From the NCBI RefSeq assembly GCF_001552635.1, contig NZ_BCRO01000012.1, positions 248,001 to 312,000 of the forward strand: a stretch of DNA of 64,000 bases, in the 5' to 3' direction. A program made the translations under genes and the position numbers. Under the pieces are notes generated by a model. It had not been told where the DNA came from. It saw only the letters and a list, made by a program, of their open reading frames with translations, and did no database searches. Below are positions 1 through 8,634 of the stretch, in pieces (position 1 is the first letter of the stretch; every line of letters begins with the position of its first letter). This DNA is from Actinomadura hibisca NBRC 15177. Lineage in GTDB: Bacteria; Actinomycetota; Actinomycetes; Streptosporangiales; Streptosporangiaceae.

Positions 1-524
1 CGGCAGTGCACGATCACCGACTGCATCGCGCCGACCGCCATGCCGGTGGCGGCCACCGCGTCGATCTCGTCGATGCCGGGGCTCAGCTCGCGCAGCCACT
101 CCTCGATCTCGGCCTGGGTGTCGGCCAGCCGCTGCAACGCCTGGGCGCGCAGCGCGGGACGCTCCAGGACCAGCCGCACCTGCACCGCGCCGTACGCGCC
201 GTGCTCGGCGGCCAGCGCCTCCATCACCGTGACCATCGCGTTGCGGACGGTGGCCAGCGGCGGTTCGCCGGGCGGGCGGGCCGCCAGCTGCTCGCCGACC
301 TCGGCGAGGCGGTCGTCCATCTCGGCGAAGACCACGTCTTCTTTTGAGGGGAAGTAGCTGAAGAAGGTGCGCGGGGAGACGTCGGCCTCGGCCGCGATGT
401 CGGCGATCGTCGTCTCCTCGTAGCCGCGCTCGGCGAACAGCCGCAGCGCGGCGGCGGCGAGCGCCTGCCGGGTGCGGCGCTTCTTGCGCTCGCGCAGCCC
501 AACGTGATCCACATCACGGGACAT
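1..524 (-). CDS. TetR-family transcriptional regulator (3' end cut by window edge)
   Basis: The reading frame starts at the ATG at 524 and runs leftward off the window, so the C-terminus is missing. The N-terminus reads MSRDVDHVGLRERKKRRTRQ. A TetR helix-turn-helix follows with the typical signature TTIADIAAEADVSPRTFFSY, then FPSKEDVVF, which starts the ligand-binding helices. The family represses neighbouring genes until a small ligand binds. It is divergent from the MMPL exporter at 585, with a perfect inverted repeat between the two starts, so it probably represses the exporter and itself. The ligand is unknown. Family assignment is secure; the target is inferred from position. Confidence 0.9.
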   Translation of the reverse strand, partial: MSRDVDHVGLRERKKRRTRQALAAAALRLFAERGYEETTIADIAAEADVSPRTFFSYFPSKEDVVFAEMDDRLAEVGEQLAARPPGEPPLATVRNAMVTVMEALAAEHGAYGAVQVRLVLERPALRAQALQRLADTQAEIEEWLRELSPGIDEIDAVAATGMAVGAMQSVIVHC

Positions 525-538
525 TACCATGACTGCAT

Positions 539-557
539 TTTTGCAGCTATTGCAAAA
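539..557. promoter_or_regulatory. Candidate TetR operator between TetR and MMPL genes
   Basis: A perfect inverted repeat, TTTTGCA-N5-TGCAAAA, sits in the 60-bp gap between two divergent starts (524 and 585). It is AT-rich in a very GC-rich background. Its position would let one regulator dimer block both promoters. Binding by the adjacent TetR protein is inferred. Confidence 0.6.
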
Positions 558-584
558 CTGCACCGCGCGTGTTTTTCTGCGATC

Positions 585-2819
585 ATGGCGCGCTTTCTGG
601 AACGGCTGGGCCGCTGGTGCGTGCGGCGGCGACGGCTGGTGTTCGCGGCATGGCTCCTGGTGATCGTCAGTACGGTGATCGCGGGGATCGCGGGCGGCGG
701 CATGTTCGTCCAGCAGAGCAGCCTGCCCGGCACCGAGACCCAGCGCGCCGTGGACACCCTGCGCGAGGACTTCCCGGCGATGACGGGGCCGACCGCCAGC
801 GTGGTGTTCACCGGCACGCCCGAGGTGGGCCCGTCGGACTGGCGGGCCGCGCTCACCATCGGCGAGTCGATCCGCAACATCGGCCGGCTGGACCGCGTCG
901 CGTTCACCGAGAACCCCTACGCGCAGGGGCAGGGCGGCATCAAGACGGCCCGCGCGGTGATGATCCGCGTCAACCTGACCGGCGACATGGGCGACGTCAG
1001 CGCGGCCGACCTGGACAAGCTGAACACCGCCGTCGAGCCCGCGCGGATGGCCGGGCTGGACGTCAAGTTCGGCGGCATCGTCGCGATGATCCTCAACCAG
1101 CCCAAGGGCGGGCCGCAGGAGGGCGTCGGCATCGCGCTGGCGATGGCGGTGCTGCTGCTGGCGTTCGGGTCCTACCTGGCGGCGGGCATCCCGATCCTGG
1201 TGTCGCTGTGCGGGATGGCGATCGCGTACTCGGCGATCCACCTGGCCGCCGCGCACACCGAGGTGCACCCGACCGCGCCGATGGTCGCCGCGATGCTCGG
1301 CATCGGCGCGGGCATCGACTACGCGCTGTTCATCGTGACCCGCTACCGGCAGCAGCTCGCCGAGGGCGACGACCCGGAGACGGCCGTCGGGCACGCGATG
1401 GCGCACTCGGGCCACGCGGTGCTGTTCGCGGGCGGCACGGTCGTGTTCGCGATCTGCGGGCTGTTCCTGTCGGGCATCGCGTTCATCGGCCGGATCGGGC
1501 TCGCCTCGGCGCTGGCGGTCGGCCTGATGGTGCTGGCCGCGCTGACGTTGCTGCCCGCGATCCTGGGGGCGCTCGGCACGCGCATCGACCGCTACAAGCT
1601 GCCGCGCGTGCGGCCCGACCGCAGCTCCGAGCGCTGGGCGCGGTGGGGACGGCACGTGGACCGCCGCGCCTGGCCGTACGCGATCTTCGGGACGCTGCTG
1701 CTGCTCGTCCTGGCGATCCCGACCCTGAGCCTGCGCTTCGGCGTGATGGCCGACAGCCTGAACTCGCCCAAGACCGAGTCGCGGCAGGCGTACGACGTGG
1801 TGGCCAAGGAGTTCGGGGCCGGGCACTACAGCCCGTTCCTGATCGTCGCCAAGGTGCCGGGCAAGGTCGAGCGGATCAAGAAGCCGCCGAAGGTGAAGCT
1901 GCCCAAGGGCGCGCCGGACATCACCAAGAAGCCCGACGCGAAGGCGACGCTGCTGGGGCAGGACCTGCGGCAGCGCTTCTCGGAGGTGCCGGGCGTCGCG
2001 TTCGTGGGCGATCCGATCGTCTCGGGCACCACGACCATGCTCACCGTGATCCCCGAGGGCGCGCCGCACGACAAGGAGACCACCGACCTGGTGCACCGGC
2101 TGCGCGGCTCCGACATCCCGGCGGTCAAGGCCGAGCATCCGGGCGCGACCGTCTACCTGGGCGGCGAGAACCCCGCGATCATCGACATGGCCGACACCGT
2201 GGGGGACCGCATGCTCACGGTCGTGGTGGCGGTGGTCGGGGTCGCGCTGCTGCTGCTGGTGATCGCGTTCCGGTCGGTGCTGGTGCCGCTGAAGGCCGCG
2301 CTGATGAACCTGCTGTCGATCGGGGCGTCGTTCGGCGTGGTGACGGCGGTGTTCCAGTGGGGCTGGGGCGTGGAGCTGCTGGGCGTGGACCAGGCCATCC
2401 CGATCATGTCGTTCGTGCCGCTGTTCATGTTCGCGCTGATCTTCGGGCTGTCCATGGACTACGAGGTGTTCCTGCTGTCGCGCATCCGCGAGGAGTACCA
2501 GCGCTCGGGCGACCCGCACGAGAGCGTGGTGACCGGCATCGCGGCCACCGCCCGGCTGATCACCTCGGCCGCGCTCATCATGATCTTCGTGTTCGCGTCG
2601 TTCGTGCCGCAGCCGGACCCGACGGTGAAGATGATGGCGCTGGGCCTCGCGGTGGCGGTCGCGGTGGACGCGACGATCGTGCGGCTGATGCTCGTCCCGG
2701 CGCTGATGAGCCTGCTCGGGCACGCGAACTGGTGGTGGCCGGGCGCGTCCCGGCCCGTCCCGCCCGCCCCGCCGGAGCCCGAGGCCGTCGAGAAGCGGGA
2801 GCTGGAGCACGTCTCGTAG
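585..2819 (+). CDS. MMPL-family (RND superfamily) membrane transporter
   Basis: This 744-residue protein starts at MARFLERLGRWCVRRRR, a positively charged leader followed at once by a transmembrane helix. The layout is that of MMPL proteins: one N-terminal helix, a large extracytoplasmic loop, a helix bundle (about 190-350), a second loop (about 400-560) and a second bundle to about 720. The motif GAGIDYALF in the first bundle and GLSMDYEVF in the second carry the paired acidic residues that proton-coupled RND/MMPL pumps use. The C-terminal tail is Pro/Glu-rich. MMPL proteins export lipids or hydrophobic toxic compounds. Divergence from a TetR gene fits an inducible efflux pump; the substrate is unknown. 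Confidence 0.9.
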   Translation: MARFLERLGRWCVRRRRLVFAAWLLVIVSTVIAGIAGGGMFVQQSSLPGTETQRAVDTLREDFPAMTGPTASVVFTGTPEVGPSDWRAALTIGESIRNIGRLDRVAFTENPYAQGQGGIKTARAVMIRVNLTGDMGDVSAADLDKLNTAVEPARMAGLDVKFGGIVAMILNQPKGGPQEGVGIALAMAVLLLAFGSYLAAGIPILVSLCGMAIAYSAIHLAAAHTEVHPTAPMVAAMLGIGAGIDYALFIVTRYRQQLAEGDDPETAVGHAMAHSGHAVLFAGGTVVFAICGLFLSGIAFIGRIGLASALAVGLMVLAALTLLPAILGALGTRIDRYKLPRVRPDRSSERWARWGRHVDRRAWPYAIFGTLLLLVLAIPTLSLRFGVMADSLNSPKTESRQAYDVVAKEFGAGHYSPFLIVAKVPGKVERIKKPPKVKLPKGAPDITKKPDAKATLLGQDLRQRFSEVPGVAFVGDPIVSGTTTMLTVIPEGAPHDKETTDLVHRLRGSDIPAVKAEHPGATVYLGGENPAIIDMADTVGDRMLTVVVAVVGVALLLLVIAFRSVLVPLKAALMNLLSIGASFGVVTAVFQWGWGVELLGVDQAIPIMSFVPLFMFALIFGLSMDYEVFLLSRIREEYQRSGDPHESVVTGIAATARLITSAALIMIFVFASFVPQPDPTVKMMALGLAVAVAVDATIVRLMLVPALMSLLGHANWWWPGASRPVPPAPPEPEAVEKRELEHVS

Positions 2820-2827
2820 GACGGGAT

Positions 2828-2875
2828 GCGGCGTGCCGGGGATGTGGTTGCCGACCGTGGGCCCCGGCACGCCGC
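2828..2875. terminator. Hairpin between convergent MMPL and cydB genes
   Basis: Perfect 14-bp inverted repeat (GCGGCGTGCCGGGG and its complement) with a 20-nt loop, lying exactly between two convergent stop codons. There is no T-run, so it would act as a bidirectional, GC-type terminator or transcript-end stabiliser. Confidence 0.7.
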
Positions 2876-2881
2876 AAGCTT

Positions 2882-3787
2882 TCAGCGCGTCTCCACCTGC
2901 TGCGGAGCGCCGCGCTGGAACAGGACGAACAGCCACGCCATCGACGGCACCAGGATCAGCGCGCCCACGCCGAGCGCGACGAACACCACCTGGAGCACGG
3001 CGTCGTGGGCGGCGGCCGCGTCCAGGTCCAGGCCCGACATCTCCGCCGCGCCCCACAACACCGTGACGACCGCGAGCGCGCCCGTCACCCGCACCGCCAG
3101 CAGGTTGCGCCGCACCACCAGCACCAGCGACACCAGCCCGGCCACCGCCGAGACCAGCATCAGCGGGGAGTGCACGCCGAACGACACCGCGCCCGGCAGC
3201 GCCAGCAGGCCGACCGCGATGCCCGACAGGATCGCGTAGCCCCGGAACCGCAACATCACGTCGGCGTCGGGCGCGAGCCGCCGCGCGTCCCAGATCAGGT
3301 AGACCGCCGCCAGGTAGGCGCACAGCGCGGTGGTCAGCACGCCGCCGTAGACCCCGGCCGGGCTCAGCCAGGACGTGCCGCCGGTGGCGACGGTGGTGGC
3401 GACCGCGCCGAAGCAGTACGGCGTGAGCACCGACGAGACGCCGAAGATCGGCGCGTGCCAGCGCTGGTCGGGGGCGGCCTTGGCGAACACGAACGTGCTG
3501 CCGCGCGCCACGATGCCGAGGGCCGCCAGCGACAGCGGCACCCAGTGCGCGGACATGATCTCGGCGAACACCGGCGGGAACGCCGTCCACGTCATGACCA
3601 TCACGAAGATCAGCCAGACGTGGTTGGCCTCCCACAGCGGGCCCATGGCGTGCTCGACGACCTCCTTGTCGGAGCGGCGGCGCGACACCATGTGCCACAG
3701 GCCCGCGCCGAAGTCGGCCCCGCCGAACAGCAGGTAGGCCGACAGGCCGAGCAGGATCAGCCCGAGGGCGACGTCGGAGTAGCTCAT
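2882..3787 (-). CDS. cydB: Cytochrome bd ubiquinol oxidase subunit II (CydB)
   Basis: The product has 301 residues and starts MSYSDVALGLILLGLSAYLL, followed by the CydB signature FGGADFGAGLW. About eight hydrophobic helices follow. CydB is the second subunit of the bd-type quinol oxidase in the cytoplasmic membrane. It supports the haem-bearing subunit and respiration at low oxygen. Its ATG overlaps the cydA stop (ATGA), so the pair is translationally coupled. It is shorter than the roughly 330-380 residues usual for the family. No cydCD assembly genes lie next to it. Confidence 0.93.
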   Translation of the reverse strand: MSYSDVALGLILLGLSAYLLFGGADFGAGLWHMVSRRRSDKEVVEHAMGPLWEANHVWLIFVMVMTWTAFPPVFAEIMSAHWVPLSLAALGIVARGSTFVFAKAAPDQRWHAPIFGVSSVLTPYCFGAVATTVATGGTSWLSPAGVYGGVLTTALCAYLAAVYLIWDARRLAPDADVMLRFRGYAILSGIAVGLLALPGAVSFGVHSPLMLVSAVAGLVSLVLVVRRNLLAVRVTGALAVVTVLWGAAEMSGLDLDAAAAHDAVLQVVFVALGVGALILVPSMAWLFVLFQRGAPQQVETR

Positions 3788-5208
3788 GCGGGCACCTTCT
3801 CCTTGGGGGAATCGGCGGGGGCGGCCGGTTCGGGGCGGCGGCGCATCCGGCGCAGCACGCTGATCGTGGCGGCGGCGAGGACGGCGTAGACGACCAGCAC
3901 GACGTACAGGCCGAAGCGCAGGCCCGGGTTCGGGTTGACGGCCTCCTCGACGCGCATCACCCCGTACACGATCCAGGGCTGGCGGCCGACCTCGGTGACC
4001 GTCCACCCGGCCTCCATCGCGATGACGGCGGCGACGCCCGCGACGGTGGCCGCGCGCAGGAACCACGGCTTCCACGGCAGGTCGGCGCGGGCGTTCAGCT
4101 CGCCGACGCGGCCGGCGGCGCGGCGGCGCAGGAACCAGGTGAGGCCCCACCAGGCGGCCAGCGCCAGCAGGAACATCCCCATCACGATCATCAGCTCGAA
4201 GCCCGTCCGGACGACCTCGGCGGGCGGCCGCTGGTCGGCGGGGAAGGAGTCCAGGCCGCGCAACGTGGCGTGCGCGTCGAACTTCAGCATCAACGACAGC
4301 GCGTTCGGGATCTCGAAGATCGCGAACTTGAACGGCTGGCCCGCCTGCGTGTGCTCGACGCCCTCCATCGCGGCGAACTTGATGGGCTGGTTGTCGGCGA
4401 CGAAGCGGGTCGCCCAGTCGCCCACCAGCACCTGGAGCGGCGCGCAGACCGCGCCGAGGCTGAACGGCACGGCGAAGCCCAGCCGGTTGTAGCGGTCGAC
4501 GCGGCCCGCCTTGCGGTCGCGCAGCAGCGCCACCGCGTACACCGAGGCGACCAGGAAACCGCAGACCATCAGCGAGGCCAGGATCAGGTGCACGGCCTGC
4601 ACCGGGGTGGCCGGGTTGAACATCGCCGCCAGCGGATCGACGTCGGTCACCTCGCCGTTCACGAGCGTGAAGCCGCGCGGCTGGTTCATCCAGGAGTTGA
4701 CGGTGACCACGAACGACGCCGAGGCGATCCCCGCGATCACCACCGGGATGCCGGTCAGGAAGTGCGCGCGCGGCGACAACCGGTCCCAGCCGTACAGGTA
4801 GACGCCCATGAAGATCGCCTCGATGAAGAAGGCGAGGCCCTCCAGGGCGAACGCGGCGCCGAACACCTGCCCGTACTTGTCCATGAAGCCGGGCCACAAC
4901 GTGCCCATCTCGAACGACAACACGGTGCCCGACACCGCCCCGACCGCGAACAGCACGCCCGCCGCCTTCATCCAGCGCCGGGCCAGCTCGGCGTACACCG
5001 TGTCGCCGGTGCGCAACGAGCGCCACTCGGCCAGCAGCGTGATCGCGGGCAGCCCGATGCCGATGGAGGCCAGCACGATGTGGAAGCCGAGGGTGAAGGC
5101 CATCTGCTGGCGGGCGGCCATGAAGTCGGCCGGGGACGCCGCGCCGCGCGCGGCGTCGGCGACAGGCGCGGCGCCGGGGGCGTCGGCCAGGAGCAGGAGG
5201 AGGCTCAT
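3784..5208 (-). CDS. cydA: Cytochrome bd ubiquinol oxidase subunit I (CydA)
   Basis: This 474-residue membrane protein is the haem-carrying subunit of the bd-type quinol oxidase, which passes electrons from quinol to oxygen. The first helix carries GFHIVLASIGIG with His43, the expected haem ligand. The conserved GRQPW block after the Q-loop is at about residue 408. The Q-loop region is short, as in many Gram-positive bd oxidases. The first gene of the cydAB operon starts at 5208, ten bases from a cluster of GTAGTAC repeats, and faces a BlaI-type repressor gene. BlaI-type control of the oxidase is therefore likely. Confidence 0.95.
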   Translation of the reverse strand: MSLLLLLADAPGAAPVADAARGAASPADFMAARQQMAFTLGFHIVLASIGIGLPAITLLAEWRSLRTGDTVYAELARRWMKAAGVLFAVGAVSGTVLSFEMGTLWPGFMDKYGQVFGAAFALEGLAFFIEAIFMGVYLYGWDRLSPRAHFLTGIPVVIAGIASASFVVTVNSWMNQPRGFTLVNGEVTDVDPLAAMFNPATPVQAVHLILASLMVCGFLVASVYAVALLRDRKAGRVDRYNRLGFAVPFSLGAVCAPLQVLVGDWATRFVADNQPIKFAAMEGVEHTQAGQPFKFAIFEIPNALSLMLKFDAHATLRGLDSFPADQRPPAEVVRTGFELMIVMGMFLLALAAWWGLTWFLRRRAAGRVGELNARADLPWKPWFLRAATVAGVAAVIAMEAGWTVTEVGRQPWIVYGVMRVEEAVNPNPGLRFGLYVVLVVYAVLAAATISVLRRMRRRPEPAAPADSPKEKVPA

Positions 5209-5218
5209 ACGACTGAAT

Positions 5219-5258
5219 GTAGTACTACGGCTTGTAGTACTTAGGTCGGTAGTACTAC
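5219..5258. promoter_or_regulatory. Triple GTAGTAC operator, BlaI/MecI/CopY type
   Basis: GTAGTAC occurs at 5219, 5234 and 5249, exactly 15 bp apart. The outer copies are perfect 10-bp palindromes (GTAGTACTAC). They can be read as two overlapping dyads, TACTAC-N5-GTAGTA and TACTTA-N5-GTAGTA. TAC/GTA dyads of this kind are the known targets of BlaI/MecI/CopY repressors. The cluster sits between the cydA start (5208) and the blaI-like start (5301). Confidence 0.8.
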
Positions 5259-5300
5259 CTGGCGTGGTGACATCGGTCTCAGTCGGATAACCTGGCGGGC

Positions 5301-5687
5301 GTGAAGGGTCTGGGAGAGCTTGAACGCACCGTCATGGAGGTCCTCTGGGCGCGGGAGGACGCGGGTGTCGAACCCGCCACCGCGCGCGACGTGAGCCGCG
5401 CGCTGGCCGGCGACCGCGACCTCGCGCACACCACCGTCATGACCGTGCTGGACCGTCTCGCCAAGAAGGGCTTCCTCGCGCGCGAGCGCGACGGCCGCGC
5501 CTGGCGCTACCGCCCCGTCGCCAGCCGCGAGGGCTACGTCACCGAGCTGATGCTCGGCGCGCTCAACGAGACCGGCGACCGCGACGCGGCGCTGGCCCAC
5601 TTCGTGCGGTCGGTCTCGCAGGACGAGGCCGCCGTCATCCGCCAGGCCCTGGCGGGCCTGCTCTCCGGTAAGGAGCCACCGGCATGA
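5301..5687 (+). CDS. BlaI/MecI/CopY-family winged-helix repressor
   Basis: The product has 128 residues and uses a GTG start (MKGLGELERTVMEVLWARE). The winged-helix core contains TARDVSRALAGDRDLAHTT, followed by VMTVLDRLAKKGFLARE, typical of BlaI. The C-terminal half would form the dimerisation helices. BlaI proteins are released from DNA by cleavage triggered by an M56-peptidase sensor, and such a peptidase gene follows with an ATGA overlap. The three GTAGTAC repeats just upstream are its obvious targets. They would let it control both its own operon and cydAB. Confidence 0.92.
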   Translation: MKGLGELERTVMEVLWAREDAGVEPATARDVSRALAGDRDLAHTTVMTVLDRLAKKGFLARERDGRAWRYRPVASREGYVTELMLGALNETGDRDAALAHFVRSVSQDEAAVIRQALAGLLSGKEPPA

Positions 5688-6592
5688 CCGGCACGGCCCT
5701 GCTCGTCCTGCTCTCCCTGGGAACCGTCGGCGGGGCGCACCTGCTGTCGAAGGCCCGCTGGACCTGGCGCGCCCCGCGCCTCGGCATCGCCCTGTGGCAG
5801 GCCCTCGGGCTGAGCTGGGGCGTGGCCACGATCGGCGCGCTGCTGGGCGCGGCGCTGCTGCCGTACCGGAAGGGCGTCGCGGGCGGCGTGCCCGGCATGC
5901 TCGCCGACCAGGCGGGCCGCCTCGACACGGTGCACCTGGTGGCGCTGCTGGCCGCGGTGAGCCTCACGGTGGTGCTGCTGGCGATGCTGATGTACGCGGT
6001 GTTCCGCGTCGTGCGGGCCCGGCGGCGGCACCGCGCCCTGCTCGCCCTGGTCTCCCGCAGCGACTCCGCCGCCCCCGGCACCCTGGTCCTGGACCACCCG
6101 GGCGCGGCGGCGTACTGCGTTCCGGGGGTGCGCTCGTCGAAGGTCGTGGTGAGCGCCGGGACGCTGGCGCTGCTCGACGCCGACGAGCTGGCCGCCGTCC
6201 TCGCGCACGAGCGCGCGCACGCGCGCGAGCGGCACGACCTGGTGCTGCTGCCGTTCACCTCGCTGCGGCAGGTGTTCCCGCAGATCCGCCTGGTCGGGCG
6301 CTGCCTCGACGCGGTCGAGCTGCTGATCGAGATGGCCGCCGACGACCGCGCGCGCCGCCACCGGCCCCCGAGGGAGCTGGCGACGGCGCTGCTGCGCTTC
6401 GCGGCGGCCCGGCCGGGCCCCGCCCCGTCTGGGACGCTGGGCGTCGCGACGGCCGACGACATCCCGGTGATGGTGCGGGTGCAGCGGCTGCTGGAGCCGC
6501 AGCCGGTGCGCCGGTCCGTCCGCGCGGTGGTCATGGCGGCGGTTCCGCTGCTGGCCGGGCTGCCGCTGCTGCTGTACGCCATCCCGCACTAG
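5684..6592 (+). CDS. M56-family membrane metalloprotease (BlaR1/MecR1-like, no sensor domain)
   Basis: This 302-residue protein has hydrophobic segments at about 1-20, 35-60, 84-110 and the C-terminus. The zinc-protease motif HERAH is at 175-179 inside VLAHERAHARERHD, with acidic candidates for the third ligand downstream. M56 peptidases of the BlaR1 type cleave the partner BlaI repressor. This protein ends right after the last helix and lacks the penicillin-binding sensor domain of classical BlaR1. Such short forms are common in actinobacteria, and the signal they respond to is unclear. It overlaps the repressor gene by 4 bp. Confidence 0.88.
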   Translation: MTGTALLVLLSLGTVGGAHLLSKARWTWRAPRLGIALWQALGLSWGVATIGALLGAALLPYRKGVAGGVPGMLADQAGRLDTVHLVALLAAVSLTVVLLAMLMYAVFRVVRARRRHRALLALVSRSDSAAPGTLVLDHPGAAAYCVPGVRSSKVVVSAGTLALLDADELAAVLAHERAHARERHDLVLLPFTSLRQVFPQIRLVGRCLDAVELLIEMAADDRARRHRPPRELATALLRFAAARPGPAPSGTLGVATADDIPVMVRVQRLLEPQPVRRSVRAVVMAAVPLLAGLPLLLYAIPH

Positions 6593-7062
6593 CCGACGTC
6601 GAGGGCCGTCCCGTAGAGGCGGCCCACTTTCACGCGGATGACCAGCCTGCGGTCCTTCACCATCTGCTCCAGGAACGCCCGCTCGTCGGCGGGGTCGGGG
6701 AAGCCGGGCGTGAGGGACAGCAGTTCCCGCCCGACGGCGTCGCCCGGCTCGGCCGAGACCTCCGACAGCTCCGCGTCCCCTTCCGCGCTGGCGAACGACC
6801 AGACGTTCCCGCCGGGCACGTGCAGGGCGACGCGGGGGTTGTTGCGTATCTGGCGGACCTTGAGCCGGTCCTCGGTGGTGGAGATGCGGATCGTCCGCTC
6901 TTCCGGGTTCCAGTTGTAGATCACGGTGGACAGGTGCGGGTGGCCGCTGCGCTTGACGGTGGCCAGCGTGCCGAAGGTCTGCTCGGTGAGCAGCGCCGAC
7001 AGTTCCTCGTCGGTGAGGACGCGGGGGGCGGGGCCGTCGCCGGGGCCGTAGTTGGTGCTCAT
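6589..7062 (-). CDS. PPOX-class (pyridoxamine-phosphate-oxidase-like) F420/flavin-binding protein
   Basis: The 157-residue split-barrel protein has the pattern TFGTLATVKRSGHPHLSTVIY, then RTIRISTTEDRLKVRQIRNNPRVALHV. This is the usual FMN/F420-binding surface of actinobacterial PPOX-class oxidoreductases. They reduce or bind small molecules with F420H2 or a flavin; the substrate is not predictable. Its stop overlaps the convergent M56 gene by 4 bp. It stands upstream, in the same direction, of nothing obviously related. Confidence 0.85.
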   Translation of the reverse strand: MSTNYGPGDGPAPRVLTDEELSALLTEQTFGTLATVKRSGHPHLSTVIYNWNPEERTIRISTTEDRLKVRQIRNNPRVALHVPGGNVWSFASAEGDAELSEVSAEPGDAVGRELLSLTPGFPDPADERAFLEQMVKDRRLVIRVKVGRLYGTALDVG

Positions 7063-7097
7063 GGGAGTGGTCCTTTCGGTGGGGTTCGGGTGAAGGG

Positions 7098-8540
7098 TCA
7101 GGCGGCGACGGGGGTCGGGGTCTTCTCGCTGACCTCGGCGGCCGTCGCGGTCTCGGTCGCGGGCTTGCGGAGCACCACGAGGGTGAGGACCATCGCGGCG
7201 GCGAGCAGCCCGGCCCCCACCCCGAAGGCCAGCTGGTAGCCGTCGTTCAGGGCTGCGGGGGCGGTGCCGCCGTCGATGCGGGAGGCGGCCAGGGTGGCGA
7301 GGGCCGCGACGCCGAGCGCCGCGCCGATCTGCTGGGTGGTGGTGAACAGCCCGGAGGCGACACCGGCGTCCTCGGGGCGGGCGACGGACATGCCGAGGCC
7401 GGTCAGGGCGGGCATCGCGACGCCGAACCCGGCCGACAACACCATCAGCGGCAGCACGTCGGCCAGGTAGTCGCCGTCCACCGGCAGCCGCACCAGGAAC
7501 AACCGGGCCGCCAGCAGCAGCGCCAGGCCCGCCAGCAGGATCGTGCGCTCCCCGAACCGGGTGATCAGCCGGGCCGACAGCAGGAGCGAGGCGACGCCGA
7601 TGGACAGCGCGGCGGGCAACATCGCCAGGCCGGTGGCGGTGGCGTCGTAGCGCAGGACGTTCTGGAGGTAGAGGGCGATGAACATCTGGAAGCTGAACAG
7701 CGCGCCGACCATCAGCATCTGGATGAGGTTGGCGCCCCAGACGTTGCGCGAGCGCAGGACGCGGAGCGGCAGCAGCGGGGCCTCGGCCGTGGCCTGCCGG
7801 GCGACGAACCCGGCGAGCAGCGCCAGCGACAGCGCGCCGAGCCCCAGCGTGACCGGCGATCCCCAGCCGCGGTGCTCGGCCTGGACGATCGTGTAGACGC
7901 CGGTCATGACGCCCGCGGTGACCAGTAGCGCGCCCAGGGCGTCGGCGCCGCGCCGCAGCCCGAGCCCGGCGTCACCGTCCAGGAAGCGGAAGGCCGCCAG
8001 GATCGTGGCCAGGCCGATCGGCAGGTTGATGTAGAAGATCCAGTTCCAGCCGAGCCCGTCGGTCAGCACGCCGCCGAGCACCTGCCCGATGGACGCGCCG
8101 GCCGAGCCGGTGAAGGCGAACGCGCCGATGGCCTTGGCGCGCTCGGCGGGCTCGGTGAACAGCGTGACGATCATGCCGAGGCTGACGGCCGAGGCCAGCG
8201 CGCCGCCCGCGCCCTGGAGGAAGCGCGCCGCCACCAGCGTCTCGGGGTTGACCGCGAGCCCGCACAGCAGCGAGGCCAGCGTGAACACTACGAGGCCGGT
8301 GACGAACACGCGGCGGCGGCCGACCAGGTCGCCGAGCCGCCCGGCGAGCAGCAGCAGGCCGCCGAAGGTGATCAGGTAGGCGTTGACCGTCCAGGACAGG
8401 CCGCCGGCCGAGAAGCCCAGGTCCTGCTGGATGGCGGGCAGCGCCACGGTGACGATGCTGCCGTCCAGGACGATCATCAGCATCCCGGTGCAGAGCACGG
8501 CGAGCGCCAGCCAGCGGGACCGGGGAGTGGGGGAGGTCAT
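7098..8540 (-). CDS. MFS multidrug efflux transporter, DHA2 (EmrB/QacA) type
   Basis: The 480-residue protein begins with a helix containing MLMIVLDGSIVTVALPAI, the DHA2 motif D1 (LDxTIVNVALP type). It then has AGRLGDLVGRRRVFVTG (MFS motif A) and a long series of hydrophobic helices. DHA2 proteins use the proton gradient to expel drugs and dyes. A MarR regulator gene lies directly upstream in the same orientation, with ACAGATA-type dyads at both promoters. This suggests a drug-inducible efflux unit. Confidence 0.92.
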   Translation of the reverse strand: MTSPTPRSRWLALAVLCTGMLMIVLDGSIVTVALPAIQQDLGFSAGGLSWTVNAYLITFGGLLLLAGRLGDLVGRRRVFVTGLVVFTLASLLCGLAVNPETLVAARFLQGAGGALASAVSLGMIVTLFTEPAERAKAIGAFAFTGSAGASIGQVLGGVLTDGLGWNWIFYINLPIGLATILAAFRFLDGDAGLGLRRGADALGALLVTAGVMTGVYTIVQAEHRGWGSPVTLGLGALSLALLAGFVARQATAEAPLLPLRVLRSRNVWGANLIQMLMVGALFSFQMFIALYLQNVLRYDATATGLAMLPAALSIGVASLLLSARLITRFGERTILLAGLALLLAARLFLVRLPVDGDYLADVLPLMVLSAGFGVAMPALTGLGMSVARPEDAGVASGLFTTTQQIGAALGVAALATLAASRIDGGTAPAALNDGYQLAFGVGAGLLAAAMVLTLVVLRKPATETATAAEVSEKTPTPVAA

Positions 8541-8579
8541 CGGTGTCTCTCCTGTTCGAGGGGAACAGGAGAGACACTA

Positions 8580-8618
8580 ACAGATAGTTCTGTAACAGAC
8601 GATCTCTGAACAGATAAT
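8580..8618. promoter_or_regulatory. MarR-type operator cluster upstream of the efflux pump
   Basis: ACAGA-TAGT-TCTGT (8580-8593) and TCTGT-A-ACAGA (8589-8599) are overlapping perfect inverted repeats. ACAGATAAT follows at 8610-8618. The same 9-mer recurs at 9151-9159 in front of the marR-like gene. AT-rich dyads shared by a MarR gene and its efflux target are typical of this family. Confidence 0.65.
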
Positions 8619-8634
8619 TTGTGGAGAGATCACC

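Noticed and set aside
569..3889. A 1106-codon open frame in another frame across MMPL and past cydB
   Set aside because: It is a GC-rich shadow of the MMPL and cydB genes, has low-complexity Arg/Gly/Ala composition and no known domain.
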